In this document: one piece after another, positions 12,801-24,414 of the stretch
Layout of the letters: every line of letters starts with the position of its first letter
Numbering within the stretch: position 1 is the first letter of the stretch
Assembly: GCA_000697665.1 (NCBI GenBank)
Contig: KL197716.1
Span: 852,202-916,201, forward strand
DNA length: 64,000 bases
Source of the DNA: Jaapia argillacea MUCL 33604
Taxonomy: Eukaryota; Basidiomycota; Agaricomycetes; Jaapiales; Jaapiaceae
Direction: 5' to 3'
The notes under the pieces: generated by a model
What the model saw: only the letters and a program-made list of their open reading frames with translations
The model's database searches: none
What the model was told of the DNA's origin: nothing
Made by a program: the position numbers and the translations under genes

Positions 12801-13100
12801 TAGTGGGGGCCGGCCGATCATCCAACATAGCATGCGGCTCTATCGCCGGAAAAGGTCAACGATCCTGGTATCCCGCCTTAAGCGATCGCGGGAGGGACCC
12901 AATTGAACCCTCCTCGCAGTCAATCTCCCTTGGTGATTATATACCCATGTCTTTTTCATGCCTATTCCGCTCCTCCCCCTCCATCCCCCTTTCGTCCATA
13001 TCCCCAATCGTCCGACTGTCGCCCGAAAATGCCTCACCGTAAAACCCAACATGGAGAGGTGTGTACCTACACTTAACGTCCCTTCGAACCCTCGTTCACC
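9846..13100. other. 3.2 kb without a supportable gene
   Basis: Reading frames here are short, overlap on both strands and have no motif I recognise. The best candidate is on the minus strand between about 12,024 and 11,226. A TATAAG lies just upstream of it (around 12,050). A segment reading PLHRMFGGHLTHSDL could join, through a GT-AG intron near 11,610-11,675, to a 140-residue frame containing GDEFVSRALIGLYMAESLG. I could not chain a credible N terminus. A minus-strand GTAAGT at about 12,230 is also present. The right end (about 12,900-13,100) should hold the monooxygenase promoter. Confidence 0.4.
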
Positions 13101-14963
13101 ATGGGCTGTTTCATCAATCATGACTCGCAGGCGTTGCAAACCCCTTTAGCTGTCGAATTTTTGATCATCGGCGGAGGAATTGCTGGATTGGCCACTGCTA
13201 TCGCCCTGCGGCGAGTCGGCCACCATGTACTTGTGCTGGAAGAAAAAGACGCATCTCCCAAGGCAAGCATGCCCCTCTTCGCGCTGCCTAGTTGCTAACC
13301 GATGTTGGACAGGTTAGCGGAGGTGTCCGATTATGCCCCATCATGAACGGTATCCTAAATAGCTGGGGTTTGGGCCCCAAGCTTGCCGAAGTATCCCTCA
13401 AGTCAGAATATGTCACCGTTCTTCAATGTACGAAATCCCTTCTCTTGCTGTTGGATCTCCAAAGCTTACGCCGACCTTAAAGATCATTCTGGGGAGATCT
13501 TCGGCAAGCACCATTGGGAACACGAATTAGTAGAAGAAGCTGGTGGAAGCTTCATCGTTATGCATGTGAGTCCCCCCCCTACAATTCAATCGATCCGTCC
13601 CTCTAACAAGTCCATCTCATTATCCAGTACGCCGATTTCCATGCCCTCCTAACTCAGCATGCCCTTTCGCTGGGTGCACAAATCCGATACAATGCTCATG
13701 TCATCGAAGTGGATATCGAGAACGCTCCTGAAGGAAAAGAGGCATCAGTCGTCCTTCCGTGTGGAGAAGTCCTACATGCCGACGTCGTAATTGGCGCAGA
13801 CGGTCCATTCAGCATCGTACGTAACACAATACTAGACGGCAAATGTCCGAACAGAGGGATACCCATGGGTCTACTACTATGGAAGTTCGTGAGCATGCCC
13901 TGTCCTCCCATAACCGATAATATTAACCGGTTTGGTCCTCTAGTACCACCGTTTCACTACAGAAAATGCGAGCAGATCCGGATTTGGCTTGGTTCGTTGA
14001 TCAACCGGTGAGCATAGGTTTGACCGGTAGGCCTGAACCATCGCTGACATGACCGTAGCCAACGCTATTTCAACATTTCGGCGATACTCACGCGGTAATT
14101 TCATACCCAGTGGTGAGCCAGCTTCCTTTTCACTTCCATTCAAAGGTCTCACGAGGCGTTTTGGAAAGGGAGGCAAGGAGGAGTTCGCAATGCACATATA
14201 CACACCTGATGATGGATCTCTCGACGACCGGGGTTCATGGAAGAAGCAAGTCCCGGTTACCAACCTCCAAAAGGCCATGGGTGCTTGTGAGCCTCGGTAT
14301 GATCGGCCTGTCCATACATCTCCCATGCAAGGCTGACAATATTCTCAAGGCTAATGAAGCTCGCGAGTTTCGCCGCTCCACCATCATGTCTAAAAGTCTT
14401 TGAAACCACCGATCTGGAAGATTGGGTACACGACGAAGCTCCCCTATTACTAGTCGGCGAAGCTGCCCACTCCATTCCCGTGAGTTTCCCGTCATCTGTA
14501 GTCGCCGGATGCTTGGGTGATAACAGCGTCACCTCTTTAGGCCGGCTCAACGAGCGCAACAAGCACAGCCCTCGAAGATGCTGTCTGTCTCGCCGAACTC
14601 TTTTGTCATCTCCACCATAAAGACCAGACGACAATGCTCCTCGACGCCTTCCAAGAAATCCGACAACCCCGGTGTAAGAGCGTCCACGCTTTCGAATCTT
14701 ACAACCTTCGATACATGTCAATGCCTGCTGGCCCCGAACAAGAAGCACGAGACGCTGCTATGAAGTTGGCATACGACCAAGGGAAGGGAGCTTTAGATGG
14801 TGATGAAGCATATGGGGAGGTCTTGCAAATGTTCGCGTATGATCCTGAGGACGCCGCTTCGGATTGGTGGGTGCAGTGGGGATTGCTGAACGAGAGATCC
14901 AAGGGAAGGGACGTGGGGTATGATATCGATGTTATTATTGCTGAAGCTGAGGTGTCGGAATAA
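13101..14963 (+). CDS. FAD-dependent monooxygenase, salicylate hydroxylase-like
   Basis: Flavoprotein monooxygenases of this class hydroxylate aromatic or polyketide substrates with NAD(P)H and oxygen. The Rossmann motif is LIIGGGIAGLATAIALRR (residues about 19-36), followed by VLVLEEKD. VVIGADGPFSIVR is the DG motif that contacts FAD and NAD(P)H. LLLVGEAAHSIP continues in the next exon with AGSTSATSTALEDA and forms the FAD-ribityl GD-motif region, with Glu in place of the usual Asp. Nine exons give about 440 residues. The first intron (13263-13312) is GC-AG. The others begin near 13429, 13566, 13882, 14008, 14112, 14297 and 14480. The start at 13101 gives a short leader before the dinucleotide-binding strand, as in the family. 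The substrate cannot be read from the sequence. Confidence 0.85.
13263..13312 (+). other. GC-AG intron in the monooxygenase gene
   Basis: The donor is AAG|GCAAGC, the branch GCTAAC and the acceptor ACAG. Splicing joins the strand after the Rossmann motif (ASPK) to VSGGVRLCP in frame. No GT donor is available nearby. Confidence 0.75.
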
Positions 14964-15174
14964 CAGCGGGCCTGCGATGGACAGACATTTTGTAGATTTT
15001 ACTTTCCTTGTTGTCGGTAATTATAGTGTGTAGCGTAGAGCGTACAGGGTACATATTTGTATAATACAGGCATGGGCTGATCTGGAAGGAGCGTTGTATG
15101 TATCATTCATACGACCCGCGTGAATGATATGAGGTCGGTATAACCAGAAGATAGAAGAGGAGGTGGACACCGCG

Positions 15175-15848
15175 TCAATTTTCCGGGACATGGACGATCT
15201 CTGCCTGGAAATTGTTGTTTTCGACGCTGAAGATGCGGACCAAACGGAGGTTATGGACGTCATAACGGTTTGTGTGGAGGGGGTAGTCCTTATCGCCACG
15301 CGGATAGTGCATTGCGTATGCCTGACCGCAGAGTTAAGTTAGCGACTCCGTTTACAAACCCAAACGAGCGGCTTACCTTTAAGAACTTCTGATATTCGCA
15401 AGCAACAGCGTAGCCCAATTCAATGCGTGTAACCGGTCCTTCTAGGGTCGTTGTTGGAATTTCCGCCAGCCACAAGCCGTCCCAGTCATATCCGGGCCAC
15501 TAAACGCTGGAGGTCATCTCGTGCGTTCGGCCAAGTAGATGGTTACAGACGCACCATGATACGAAATCGGATGACCCCAAACCCAAACCCAACCAGAGGC
15601 GTAGAGTAAGGGTTCTTGACTCCTCGCTCATACATCAGTTCTCTCAGAGAAACTCCAGGACATGATCCCATATGAATGTCCGACTCGAAAGGTATCGAGA
15701 TGTTGAGCTTTACACCGATAGGGAGAGATTTATAGAGCTTGTAAGGAATCGTTTGATGCCGCTTATTGTGGTGCCACATATCACTCCGGACGCCCGCCGC
15801 CGTGAAGTCGACAGCCCCTCGACGATGTCTTTCGGGTACGGAGAGCAT
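15175..15848 (-). CDS. Fungal-specific uncharacterised protein
   Basis: Three exons joined by two short GT-AG introns (about 15487-15540 and 15322-15377) encode about 188 residues. The start at 15848 reads MLSVPERHRRG. The middle contains KLNISIPFESDIHMG and FGFGVIRFRIMWPGYDWDG, followed by GPVTRIELGYAVACEYQKFL, and the end reads VHVPEN. From memory, the WPGY...GPVTR pattern occurs in a large uncharacterised family of Agaricomycetes. No catalytic residues, signal peptide or membrane segment are evident. The gene is convergent with the monooxygenase, with 211 bases between the two stops. Function unknown. Confidence 0.6.
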
Positions 15849-16887
15849 TGTTATGTGATCGGAGACTTGGGACGTTGATCGGGTCGTGTTGACACAGAGG
15901 TGGGATGTGGAGCGGGTTTGGTGGAACGGTAGATCATCACGAGCGTATTTATTGCAGGAGTTCAAAGCGAAGGACAATCCACCAGCCCACAAATTGTGGT
16001 GCAAGAGGCGAGGAACAATGGTTGGTGGCCGCGACAAGGAATTGGGTGGCCTCCATTCAATTCCGAGTCCACAACCGAGAGCCACGCAGAGGATACGAGA
16101 TGATAAGCCACAACGCCACCGTTGAACGTTACGGCTGGTCACGCAGTTCCCAATTCGTGACAACTTCATTTCTCTCCCTCATACCCAACCCTTGGCCATC
16201 CTCCTAGCCCCCATTGGGCGGCATGCTCCTATATTTGCAGGATTTAATCAATGATTTCCAGCCAAGTTCATTCCTTATCACTTCGCAAACTCGTTGCTGC
16301 TGCAGTGGCATCGATCAGTATCCCTCCAACCTACTTACTGTCGAATTGATTAAAATGGTACAGTTACTCGACCTCATGTTCTGGAGATTGCCATCCCCCT
16401 TGAGAGTCTCATGTTTAAGTGGCTTCTCTCCTGTCAGCCTGAAGCACAGTCTGCGCCTCGGCCTGGCTCCCTTCTCTCCACAAATACACACCGCTTCTAC
16501 ACGAGGAGGGAGCTCGCTGGGTTGAAGCACAGTTCTGCACCTAGACCGCCACTATGCAAGCCTTCTGCTGCTCCTTGAATCCCTGGACTTTGCTCTCTCT
16601 CCTCACTTCCCGTCTACTTATCCGAGGATTTGCGATAATCGTCCACGATATCGATCTGGTGTACACCAAGTTTACCACCCTTTCTCTGACCGAAGGATAG
16701 CTCAGGCCAAACCTGTAGAGTGAATGCCTCCTTACGCCTTTCAAGATCAGGGAGATCAGGCACAGCCTATACATATATTAAGCTATAAACGCTGTTGTAC
16801 AGTAAACCTCGGGACGCGAAGTGGGTCCGACCTCGTGAGTCTTCGAAATCGCCTAAAACCCACTAAACCCATCTGAACCTCCCAAAT
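15849..16887. other. Intergenic, no gene supported
   Basis: Open frames here are short and unlike any family I know. The left end should hold the promoter of the minus-strand gene that starts at 15848. No repeat or RNA gene was noticed. Confidence 0.5.
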
Positions 16888-17322
16888 TTAGATATCACCA
16901 CTCTGCCAAGCCTCATTGACTTCTGACAGCTTACTCCTAAGACTCAGCATAGTCAAGCCAGGCGCGATACCAAACCCCATTTGCCGTAACCGCGCCACCG
17001 CTAGGAACGTCCAGACCTGACAGTTGAACTGCGGGTCCGAGTTATCGATAGGCACGCTCTCCAATATCCTCTCTATCTCGTTCAGTCGGTCTTTTGGTAC
17101 TGAACCGAGATGAAGACTCCCTCTCCACTGCGGCGAATGTTCCAAGCGTTGCCGGGGGTTACGCTCGTATCCATAGCAGTACGTGCAACCGGTGACCTGG
17201 TGAACAATCCCTGTCCGGGTGGCGCTGTCGGTAATGATGGTAAGGTTCCAGTGATAGTCGGACGCCTCTTCTTTGCCTCGTGAAAACTGCATAGCAAAGA
17301 TTGGCAACGTCGCGGGAGGCAT
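16888..17322 (-). CDS. Short fungal protein, DUF6914-like
   Basis: A single exon of 144 codons. Recognisable parts are DYHWNLTIITDSATRTG near the N terminus (a YHW-alpha/beta strand followed by the 'G..hxV' region), WRGSLHLGS in the middle, and DPQFNCQVWTFLAVARLRQM toward the C terminus. The order (strand with HW, glycine turn, FNC-W helix) is what I remember for the Agaricomycete family annotated DUF6914. A second possible relative lies at 41.9 kb. No function is known. The start could also be the internal Met at residue 11. Intronless structure and coherent composition make it a likely gene. Confidence 0.6.
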   Translation of the reverse strand: MPPATLPIFAMQFSRGKEEASDYHWNLTIITDSATRTGIVHQVTGCTYCYGYERNPRQRLEHSPQWRGSLHLGSVPKDRLNEIERILESVPIDNSDPQFNCQVWTFLAVARLRQMGFGIAPGLTMLSLRSKLSEVNEAWQSGDI

Positions 17323-18024
17323 GGTGTGTAGTGAACTAAGGAAGATGGATTAGTTGGGTTCTATCTGCGGCATCGAGTCGCATCGCTCACAACGGGGGTT
17401 TTTGCTGGGTGTTACGATTGGTGCTGGTGCGATGGCTACTTCTTGTCGAACTTTCCCCCCTTCCCACTCCTCCGTTTTTATACCATTCTGCATCTTGTTA
17501 CTGTACAATGTGTTCGCAACCTGCCGCCCAAGTTCTTCAGATCTTGAAATCTCGCCCTGAACTCCGCGCAAGGTACGGAAACTGGTTTCAGCTAAAGTAC
17601 CGGAAGTGGCGTTCCTAGCATCCGATGCAATTTAGGCTTTCATATCGGGAGAGTTCTGAAATCTCGTGTTAGGGACTAGAACTTGTTAGAACCCACCCCC
17701 TCTCTCGAGTCCGTCGAGAGACGGTCTGGTACACCCTCTGCATCGAAATCTGGCTCCATATGCATGCTTCCATGTAGGTATTCTTACAAGGCACATTGTC
17801 GCCCTTCCACCAAGTTGAGAGCACCTCAGCACCGCAGCTAATCTCCACACAGCCATTAATGAACAGACGTAACATCAACTCCGACATCGGGGAACTGGGT
17901 GATAATCTAACCGTCTGCGAGCGAAGTTGAAGGGGCACAAAAATCATGGGGCTTTATGCCCAAATGATGTGTCAACAGGTGCGACGAAAAAGTGTAACGA
18001 TCCCAGCGAAGAAAAGCCTCGTGT
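17323..18024. other. Intergenic with one weak minus-strand frame
   Basis: The stretch contains a 92-codon minus-strand frame (17669-17947, with MLRLFINGCVEISCGAEV) that I could not extend by splicing or assign to a family. Nothing else stands out. Confidence 0.4.
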
Positions 18025-19791
18025 TCAGACAAACAGCGAAGGACCGCCACCCAACACGTTCCCGCTCTCCCTGACTAAACTCTCCCTGGCGTCTTTGAGG
18101 ACACCTTGTCGTTCACCTAGGACCTCTTGATGGCTTGCTAACTTTGAGTGCAGGGAAACGTAGAGTCCCATCTTGGTGCTAGTGGGAAGAACGAAACAAT
18201 CAGAGATAACGACGGAAGGGTATAGTATTTCGACAAACGTCATATGCTCCTTCACCTAGGAGACGCAAAAAAAGTTGACATAAGAGGAGAAACGGGAGAA
18301 AAGGCGTGGGGCAATGCGTACAAAATCCATCAAAGAAGAGAACTTGCCGGCCAATTCTGAGAGGAGCAGAAAAGAGAAGATAAGTCATGTCGAAAGCGCA
18401 AGGAACGGAAGCCTCCAATACACTCACCATCGGCACCAGCTTGCCACTCCTCCGTGGAGCACGCCTCCCACTTCTGTTTCTTCTCGTGGTACGTCTGAAG
18501 ATTCCTCTCCATGTACGTATCCAAGTCCACCCCAAATAATTGATGTAATGCGTGAGGTTGTCCCACCGATGGCAGCTGCGGTTGAAGTGGCGGAGTGGAA
18601 CGGGGTTCATAGTCGTGTTGCTGTTGGCGGTATTGTTGGGGTTCGATGCTTTGAGATCGGTGCCGACTAGCCTGTAAATGGGAATCGTTGTTGCGATCAT
18701 CAAAACCTTCGTGAATTGAACGAAACGCTTGAGGTTGCTCCGGTTCGGGCGTTCGATAATAAGAGATCGAGTGAGATCTCGGGGTAGAGCGATCATTCTG
18801 CAAGTAGGGCATAAGTGACAGGGAGTCTGGCGTCGATCGAGGATACACTGACCGGACCTCCTTCAAGCGGGTCACCCTTCCACCTCTTCGCTTCCGATGT
18901 AAATCCGTAGTCGTCTTCGGAATCAGGTCCATTGACGGGCTGAGATCTTTTCTGAGTCCGACGCATATCGCGTAATTGGGGCGGCTCATTGTCGTCTTCG
19001 GCCACAAGAGTACTATTCGTGGAATCACGATCGGTCATGGTGTCAAGTCGTGCTCGAGTAGGAGGCAGAGGAGTTTCATCTTCACGAGATTCCGGAATCC
19101 TGTCCAGAGATGGGCGAGAGGACAAACGCGTTTCCAGAATACCATTCGAGCTATACGGGTTAAGCGCACCCGGAAGAGATTCCAAGGAACATGGACGACC
19201 AAAGGTAGGAGAAGGTCCATCAATAGGGTTGGCGGGTATATGCGCGTCATGAGCGGTGTTATGGGCATTAGGGTCCAAGGAAGTCTCTGCTGAAGGAAGG
19301 GAAACTGAAGAAGAAAGCTTGGAAGGAGGAAGTGCAGGAGTCTTGAAACTAGGGATCGGGGCCATGCCCAGCGAAGCCGAAGAAAAGAATGGAGAGCCAG
19401 GTCGATCTGCGAGACGGGGTTTTGGAGCTGCAACCCGAGCTTCCGGTTCACCTTGTGTGGGGGCCTTCGATGGGAACCGATTATTCGAGGATCCGTCAAG
19501 CGACAGACGTGATTTATCCTGCCTATTCCCTCGCTTCTTCTGCACCAAGCTCGAGAGGTTTAGAGGCTTGATGCCTGCAGAAATAGTGCCATCGGAGCCG
19601 GGTTCAGGAATCGCGTGGTTTGCACGATTTTGAGAACCACCCTCGGCGCTTTGACCACTGTTGGGATGACCTTGACGAAAACCGGATGGTGCACCAGGAG
19701 TAGCTTCCGTCGATGCGCGCCGATCTAGTGGAGGCAAGTGCGCAGCACGCGAAGCTGGTCGAGAAGGAACAAAAGGTTGTCGAGCGCTCAT
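18025..19791 (-). CDS. Ecm11-like protein (meiotic chromosome axis / synaptonemal complex)
   Basis: The long N-terminal exon (MSARQPFVPSRPASR, about 313 residues) is Ser/Pro-rich and probably disordered. The C-terminal exons form a helical domain: NLQTYHEKKQKWEACSTEEW, then ELAGKFSSLMDF, VKEHM and LASHQEVLGERQGVLKDARE, ending GNVLGGG. The pattern 'TEEW..GA..L..KF..L....KE.M' followed by a charged helix and a Gly-rich stop resembles the Ecm11 C-terminal domain; yeast Ecm11 is a SUMOylated synaptonemal-complex central-element protein. Introns are near 18797-18848, 18354-18426 and 18257-18322. A further one at about 18173-18232 (weak GTTTGT donor) would join EHMT directly to TKMGLYVSLHSKL and give a better helix. 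The family call is from memory and moderately secure. Confidence 0.55.
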
Positions 19792-20313
19792 CGCACCAGA
19801 TCTCTCGTCAGGATGTTGCGAATAGAGTTCAGGACAAGCAAGGATGAAGCTGAAATTGGATTTGCGGAAGCAAATATAGTCACATACACGTGACTTGTCA
19901 CTCGTTTGGCGTCACTCCATCAAGATGAGTTGGGGAAAACGTCGTCTTGAAGTTGCTTATAGCTGAGGGCACACAGCGACGCCAAGAGAAAATCAGAACC
20001 GATATCGCGACGAATACGACATGGGATAGTAAGGACAACAGTTGGAAAGCAGAACAGATAGCGAAAGCAGACTCTTGGGATGATCATTCAAAGAGATTAA
20101 GGGACCAGTGGCAAGAGAAGAAAGGGTAGAATTCAAAAGGGGTGAAAGCATAGTAGATTCTCGGAGTGTCCGTTCAGGGAATTAGTCCACACCACACAGG
20201 TCAATCGGATGAGAATTTATTTCAATCGAGCTGACTATGGTGTCAGTAAAAACTATTGAGGGAATTGATATCGAGGAACTCACTTCGTTTTGATAAAGCT
20301 TCTCGATGAGAAG
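19792..20313. other. Intergenic with a small plus-strand frame
   Basis: A 60-codon frame at 19947-20129 contains DSWDDHSKRLRDQWQEKK, and an ATG at 19924 (MSWGK) lies just before it in another frame. A very short intron would be needed to connect them. I regard a small gene as possible but unproven. The left end should be the promoter of the minus-strand gene starting at 19791. Confidence 0.3.
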
Positions 20314-22533
20314 CTACTGAGAGGACCTTGGATCCCTCATATCGTGCGGACGGGGTGACCCGGATTGGTGGTGATGAGAAGGCATCATCGATCCACTCCC
20401 TCCCTGTGCGCCACCAGGAGGTGAGACACCGGCAGGGGGGGACGGTCCCTGTCCTTGAACAGGGACTCTTCTCGCTCGACGCAACCCAGCTTGTTCATAA
20501 TACTCAACACCAGGACGAGGCGTGGGCTCAGGAATAATGGGTGCATTCCTGTCGAAGGACATTCCAGAGGCGTATTGTTGGCCCATTCCCGTGCGAGCTG
20601 AAGAAGTAGGCACGGGCGCCATAGAGACGTTTCCAGAAGCCATGAATGCGGAAGGGAAGGGGGTGGAGGAGGAGGACATCGGCATGGGAGGTGGTCTCGT
20701 AGGAGTCGGTTGTCCGAATGTGGATTGACCAAAAGCCGGTTGACCGAACGAACTCTGACCGAATCGTGGTGCGCCGCCGAGATTCGCAGGAGCACTCTGA
20801 GTAACAGTGGATAAAGATTGGTGAGACGTGGGAGGGTAGTTTTGATACGGGGTTTGTAAGGGGGGAGAATTGGGGAACTGGACATTAGCCGACGAGGAAG
20901 ACGACTGTTGCACTTGAGGGAGTCGAAGGGGAGCTGTCGGTGGCGATGGATAAGGACTGACGTTCTGTCGGCGAGTGGGGGGTCGTGTACGTCCTGCCCC
21001 CACGGTATGTCCTTCGTCCCTCAAGCGAGGATCAATGTTGGTCTCATCGGCTGCGGTGATATTCGACCCTTGCTGAGGCTCTCGACTGCCCGACGCCCCC
21101 GAGGCAGGAGGAGGAGTATTCGCCTCGTCTTCCTCCTCGGTCTCCTCTGGGCTCGAATCTCGTTCCGGGTCAGATTGATCTGCCTTCTTTTTGTTGCGAT
21201 TTCGCTTCCGAACCCGTTTATTCCCCAGTCCATGGGAAAGATCGACTGTCCAGTACTTGCCCTTTCCTGGCTCGGTGATCGGCCTTGGAACTTGTCTGAA
21301 GACCTTGTTCAACGAGAGGTTGTGACGAATGGAGTTCTACGCGCGGAGACACATCAGTCACATTCATAGATAGGGTGAGCAGGAAACACACCTTCCATTG
21401 TGATTGATTCTTGCGATCACGGAACCACTCAAACCGCTCCTCCAGAGCAGCGTAAATCTCCTGCAACGTGAGTCGCTTCCTTGCGCTGCCATAGATAGCC
21501 AATTGTACCAAAACGGGGTAAGGCTGCCTTGGCTTTTCGCCTGGTGGGGGGTCGGGAAGTGCCTGCAAGTTCAAGTCTATACCTGTCTCGATACCCAGCT
21601 GTGTGCGAAGCTGGGGGCCTGGATCGGGGATATCAACGGGAGATGAGTAGGTAGAGGACGAGGCGGAATGCCTCGACGAAGATGGGGCTGGAGGCTGCTG
21701 GGGCGCAGGCTGGGGCTGAGAAGCAGGGAAAGTCGTGATAGTGGAGCCAACAGGATCCAAATCGGGGGGATAATGAGTTCGAGGTCGGTAGTAAGACTGA
21801 GCGGATGAAGATGGACCACCTCGACCAGCCAACTGCTGTGATCCCTCATGGCGACCTGCACGATGTGGCTCATATGTACCATACTGATCGGAACCTGACC
21901 GCGGGCCCTGGGAAGCATAAGCTTCGTGGCCACATCCATGACCAGAGCGGCTGTGGGGGCTATGAGGGCCTGGAGAACGATCGTCGTCGAAACTATGATC
22001 GGACATCGGACTATTCCCTTGATTATCAACATGGAGATCCTGTTGCTAAAGAGGGTATGTGAGTTTCTATCTCGAGAAGGTGCAAAGGTTTAGCTTACCT
22101 GCATGGAGCCCTGGCTCATATACGGTGCACCAGAGCGAGTGTACTCGTATCCCATCGATTGTATATGGGCAGAGGGCGCAAGTTGATGATAATGCGGGTT
22201 CATCATCGGCTGGGTTTGCTGTCGATGTGACTCCGGGGGTGGTACGAACGGCGCATCATCCTCGAACTGTGGAGTACTTCCTGACCAGGACTGAGGTGTC
22301 TGGAACTGATTGTGGATGGACTGTTGAACGTTAGAGGCGAACTGACTGTGTACCGGTTGCGCCACCGTTTGCGAAGAGCCATCACCTCCCGAGCTTGAGT
22401 CCGAATGGGTGGGCGAGTGGTAATATAGATTGAGGTTCCCAAGTGGAGGATAATGTGAACCTCGTAATGAGACAGTATCGAAGGGTAGGAAGTCGTTCCG
22501 AAAACCTGTGTTCGAGAGCCCGTACACCGGCAT
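20314..22533 (-). CDS. Forkhead (winged-helix) transcription factor
   Basis: It binds DNA through a forkhead domain split by an intron. The domain begins [16 protein letters not shown], continues [19 protein letters not shown] and QSQWK, and after the intron reads [19 protein letters not shown], then [11 protein letters not shown]. The [10 protein letters not shown] recognition helix is complete. A basic stretch ([13 protein letters not shown]) follows and is a likely nuclear signal and DNA-contact wing. Both ends are long Pro/Ser/Gln-rich segments, and the C-terminal part has four tandem FGQ-S/P repeats (residues around [14 protein letters not shown]). Introns are about 21337-21391 and 22046-22099. 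The start at 22533 ([12 protein letters not shown]) opens the frame. It resembles the Sep1/Fkh/Hcm1 class, but the paralogue cannot be assigned here. Confidence 0.88.
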
Positions 22534-23246
22534 ATTCGCAGTTTACACGGAGAAGTGAACTGGTGGACCCACAAATACAAACCAAGTGCAAAATGAGAAG
22601 GAAGGATCGGCAAACAACAGGTCGGTAACCGAGATATAGTAGAAGTCGCGTGGCGCACATCCACATCGTCGAAGAGAAATAATATGGGGGAGAGATAAAG
22701 CAGAATGTGAGATGTCGGATGCGTCCGAGTGGCACAAAGCAACTTACCGGTATCGGAGATAAAATATTGGAATTCCAAAGGTATAATCCGGGTTGATGGA
22801 GTGGCAAAGGTACCCCTCGAAGGGTTTGAAAGATGTAAGGTGGAAAGAAAAGTTGGAACAGATGGAAAGGAGGATATTGAGACCCTCTGAGGCGTTTGGA
22901 AGTGTCCTGGGCGACAGTAGGGTCTCGTAGGCGGCTCGCTCTTATAAACCCCTGATGCAGCGCGCCTCGTTCGATTTGTGGACGCGCTGAAATGACCATG
23001 TTTGGGTGAATCTGTTGATTGCTTTCACCTGTTAAAAAGCAATCAAGCATTTGGATGGCCTTCAAGTAGAGACCCTTGTGGGAACTGCTTGAGAAGCCAG
23101 CCACAGCTACCAAAAAAGGAGCACCATCAGCTTATGTCAGCAATACTCTCATCCCTCTGGCTGGAGGAAACGCTCGGCTCACCTTCCGATTTCGGGTGGC
23201 GTGAAATGGACCCACAATGCGCACCACTTCACGCTCTACCGGATCA
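22534..23246. other. Promoter region of the forkhead gene, no gene supported
   Basis: A long minus-strand frame (22382-23113) crosses this stretch. Its composition downstream of codon 30 looks non-coding and it overlaps the forkhead gene in another frame, so I do not call it. Its first residues (AGFSSSSHKGLYLKAIQML) follow a good intron acceptor and may be the last exon of the gene below. Confidence 0.4.
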
Positions 23247-23891
23247 TTAGGAACCCGTCATCGTCCCCAGAAAAGGTGATTTTGTTGAGGGCGGGATGGT
23301 GGGAATCCCGCCCTCCTCAGATTTGGGAATTTTCGATACAATGGACTGTTTTGTCGGCTCGTCAAGGGCTCGCCAAAGAGAAGTCACAAGCTTTGGTTGT
23401 TGATCATGATCAGCCTTGAAGAGGAACGTTTGGCCATCCAAAGCTACAAACGTCGTCGTTGTCGTCGACGTTGGATGGAAAGGCAGAAAATTACCCGAAA
23501 CGGTAAAGCTGTAGATCGCCTTTTCAGGGAATATGTTGAATTCCCTTTCTAGGTCGAGGATGTCTCTCTCTCCAAACCTCTGCGTTGTCTTGCAACTCAT
23601 CCCCCGTCCAACAAACGATACCCTCTCGTCGATGGCTGGGACACGCTCTTCAGAAACTGTAACATCTGCTGCCCTCGAACCTCTTACCTGGGACCTCACG
23701 GCGACCCCCACTCCTCTCGGCAACACCCGTTGTGGGCACAAAGCAACGACAAGGGCACACAGACTGCCCCGAGATTTCTTCAGTCCAGAAGTACGGCAGT
23801 CCCACTTCTGACAGGCAAATGTCCGAACAAGGACTTTTATCTGTCCTCCCCGAAACACATGTACAAACGCGCCCGCGTGGGCCAATAACAC
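23247..23891 (-). CDS. Unknown protein, partial model
   Basis: I do not recognise this gene. The convincing part is the C-terminal half of the frame (about 23247-23600): ERDILDLEREFNIFPEKAIY, then SFTVSGNFLPFHPTSTTT and KLVTSLWRALDEPTKQSIV. It has protein-like alternation and an acidic-basic end. The N-terminal half is less convincing and probably contains introns. An upstream segment at 24130-24315 on the same strand (TSCYDRWKGPSNLLQYPGYP, then EKQKWMDHF) may be its first exon. No domain, signal peptide or catalytic motif can be named. The exact ends are uncertain. Confidence 0.35.
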   Translation of the reverse strand: MLLAHAGAFVHVFRGGQIKVLVRTFACQKWDCRTSGLKKSRGSLCALVVALCPQRVLPRGVGVAVRSQVRGSRAADVTVSEERVPAIDERVSFVGRGMSCKTTQRFGERDILDLEREFNIFPEKAIYSFTVSGNFLPFHPTSTTTTTFVALDGQTFLFKADHDQQPKLVTSLWRALDEPTKQSIVSKIPKSEEGGIPTIPPSTKSPFLGTMTGS

Positions 23892-24414
23892 GGGTAACAG
23901 ACCTCTGAATCTGATCTCCTTTTATCCTTGCCAACTTTCCAGGGACTGGAACCCATATGGCCCCAGCCCAATGTTTGTCAACCGCCTCTCAGGACCATTC
24001 GGACACTTCAAAATGCTACCAACATCATGTTGGCATTTGTCGTCGGGATAGTGGTGCTTTCGGAGAGAGAGGATGGGCGTCACGAAGCAGTGATGGAAGG
24101 GGGACACGCTTGCGAAGTAATAGCCTACCCTTCAAGTTGGACCTGAAATGATCCATCCACTTTTGTTTCTCCGGATCTATCTTCTTGTTCATAGCCAAAT
24201 GAAACGGGTCTGCTATTGAGAGGATCATATAATAAGACGGGTATCCAGGATATTGGAGGAGATTTGAGGGGCCTTTCCAGCGATCGTAACAAGATGTCAC
24301 GCCCGCCACTGTCACATATTATTTGATCCTTCCGCATTCGGCGAATAAGTGCGAAACCTTCTGACAGACTAACTTGTGACTTGCTGGTTATATAAGTCTC
24401 CCTTGCTGAGAACC

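Noticed and set aside
22382-23113. 243-codon minus-strand frame
   Set aside because: It overlaps the forkhead gene in another frame and its middle is hydrophobic and low in codon bias; only its first part may be an exon.
24389-24395. TATA box for THG1
   Set aside because: TATATAA lies only 20 bases before the conserved start codon, too close for normal initiation, so it may be chance.
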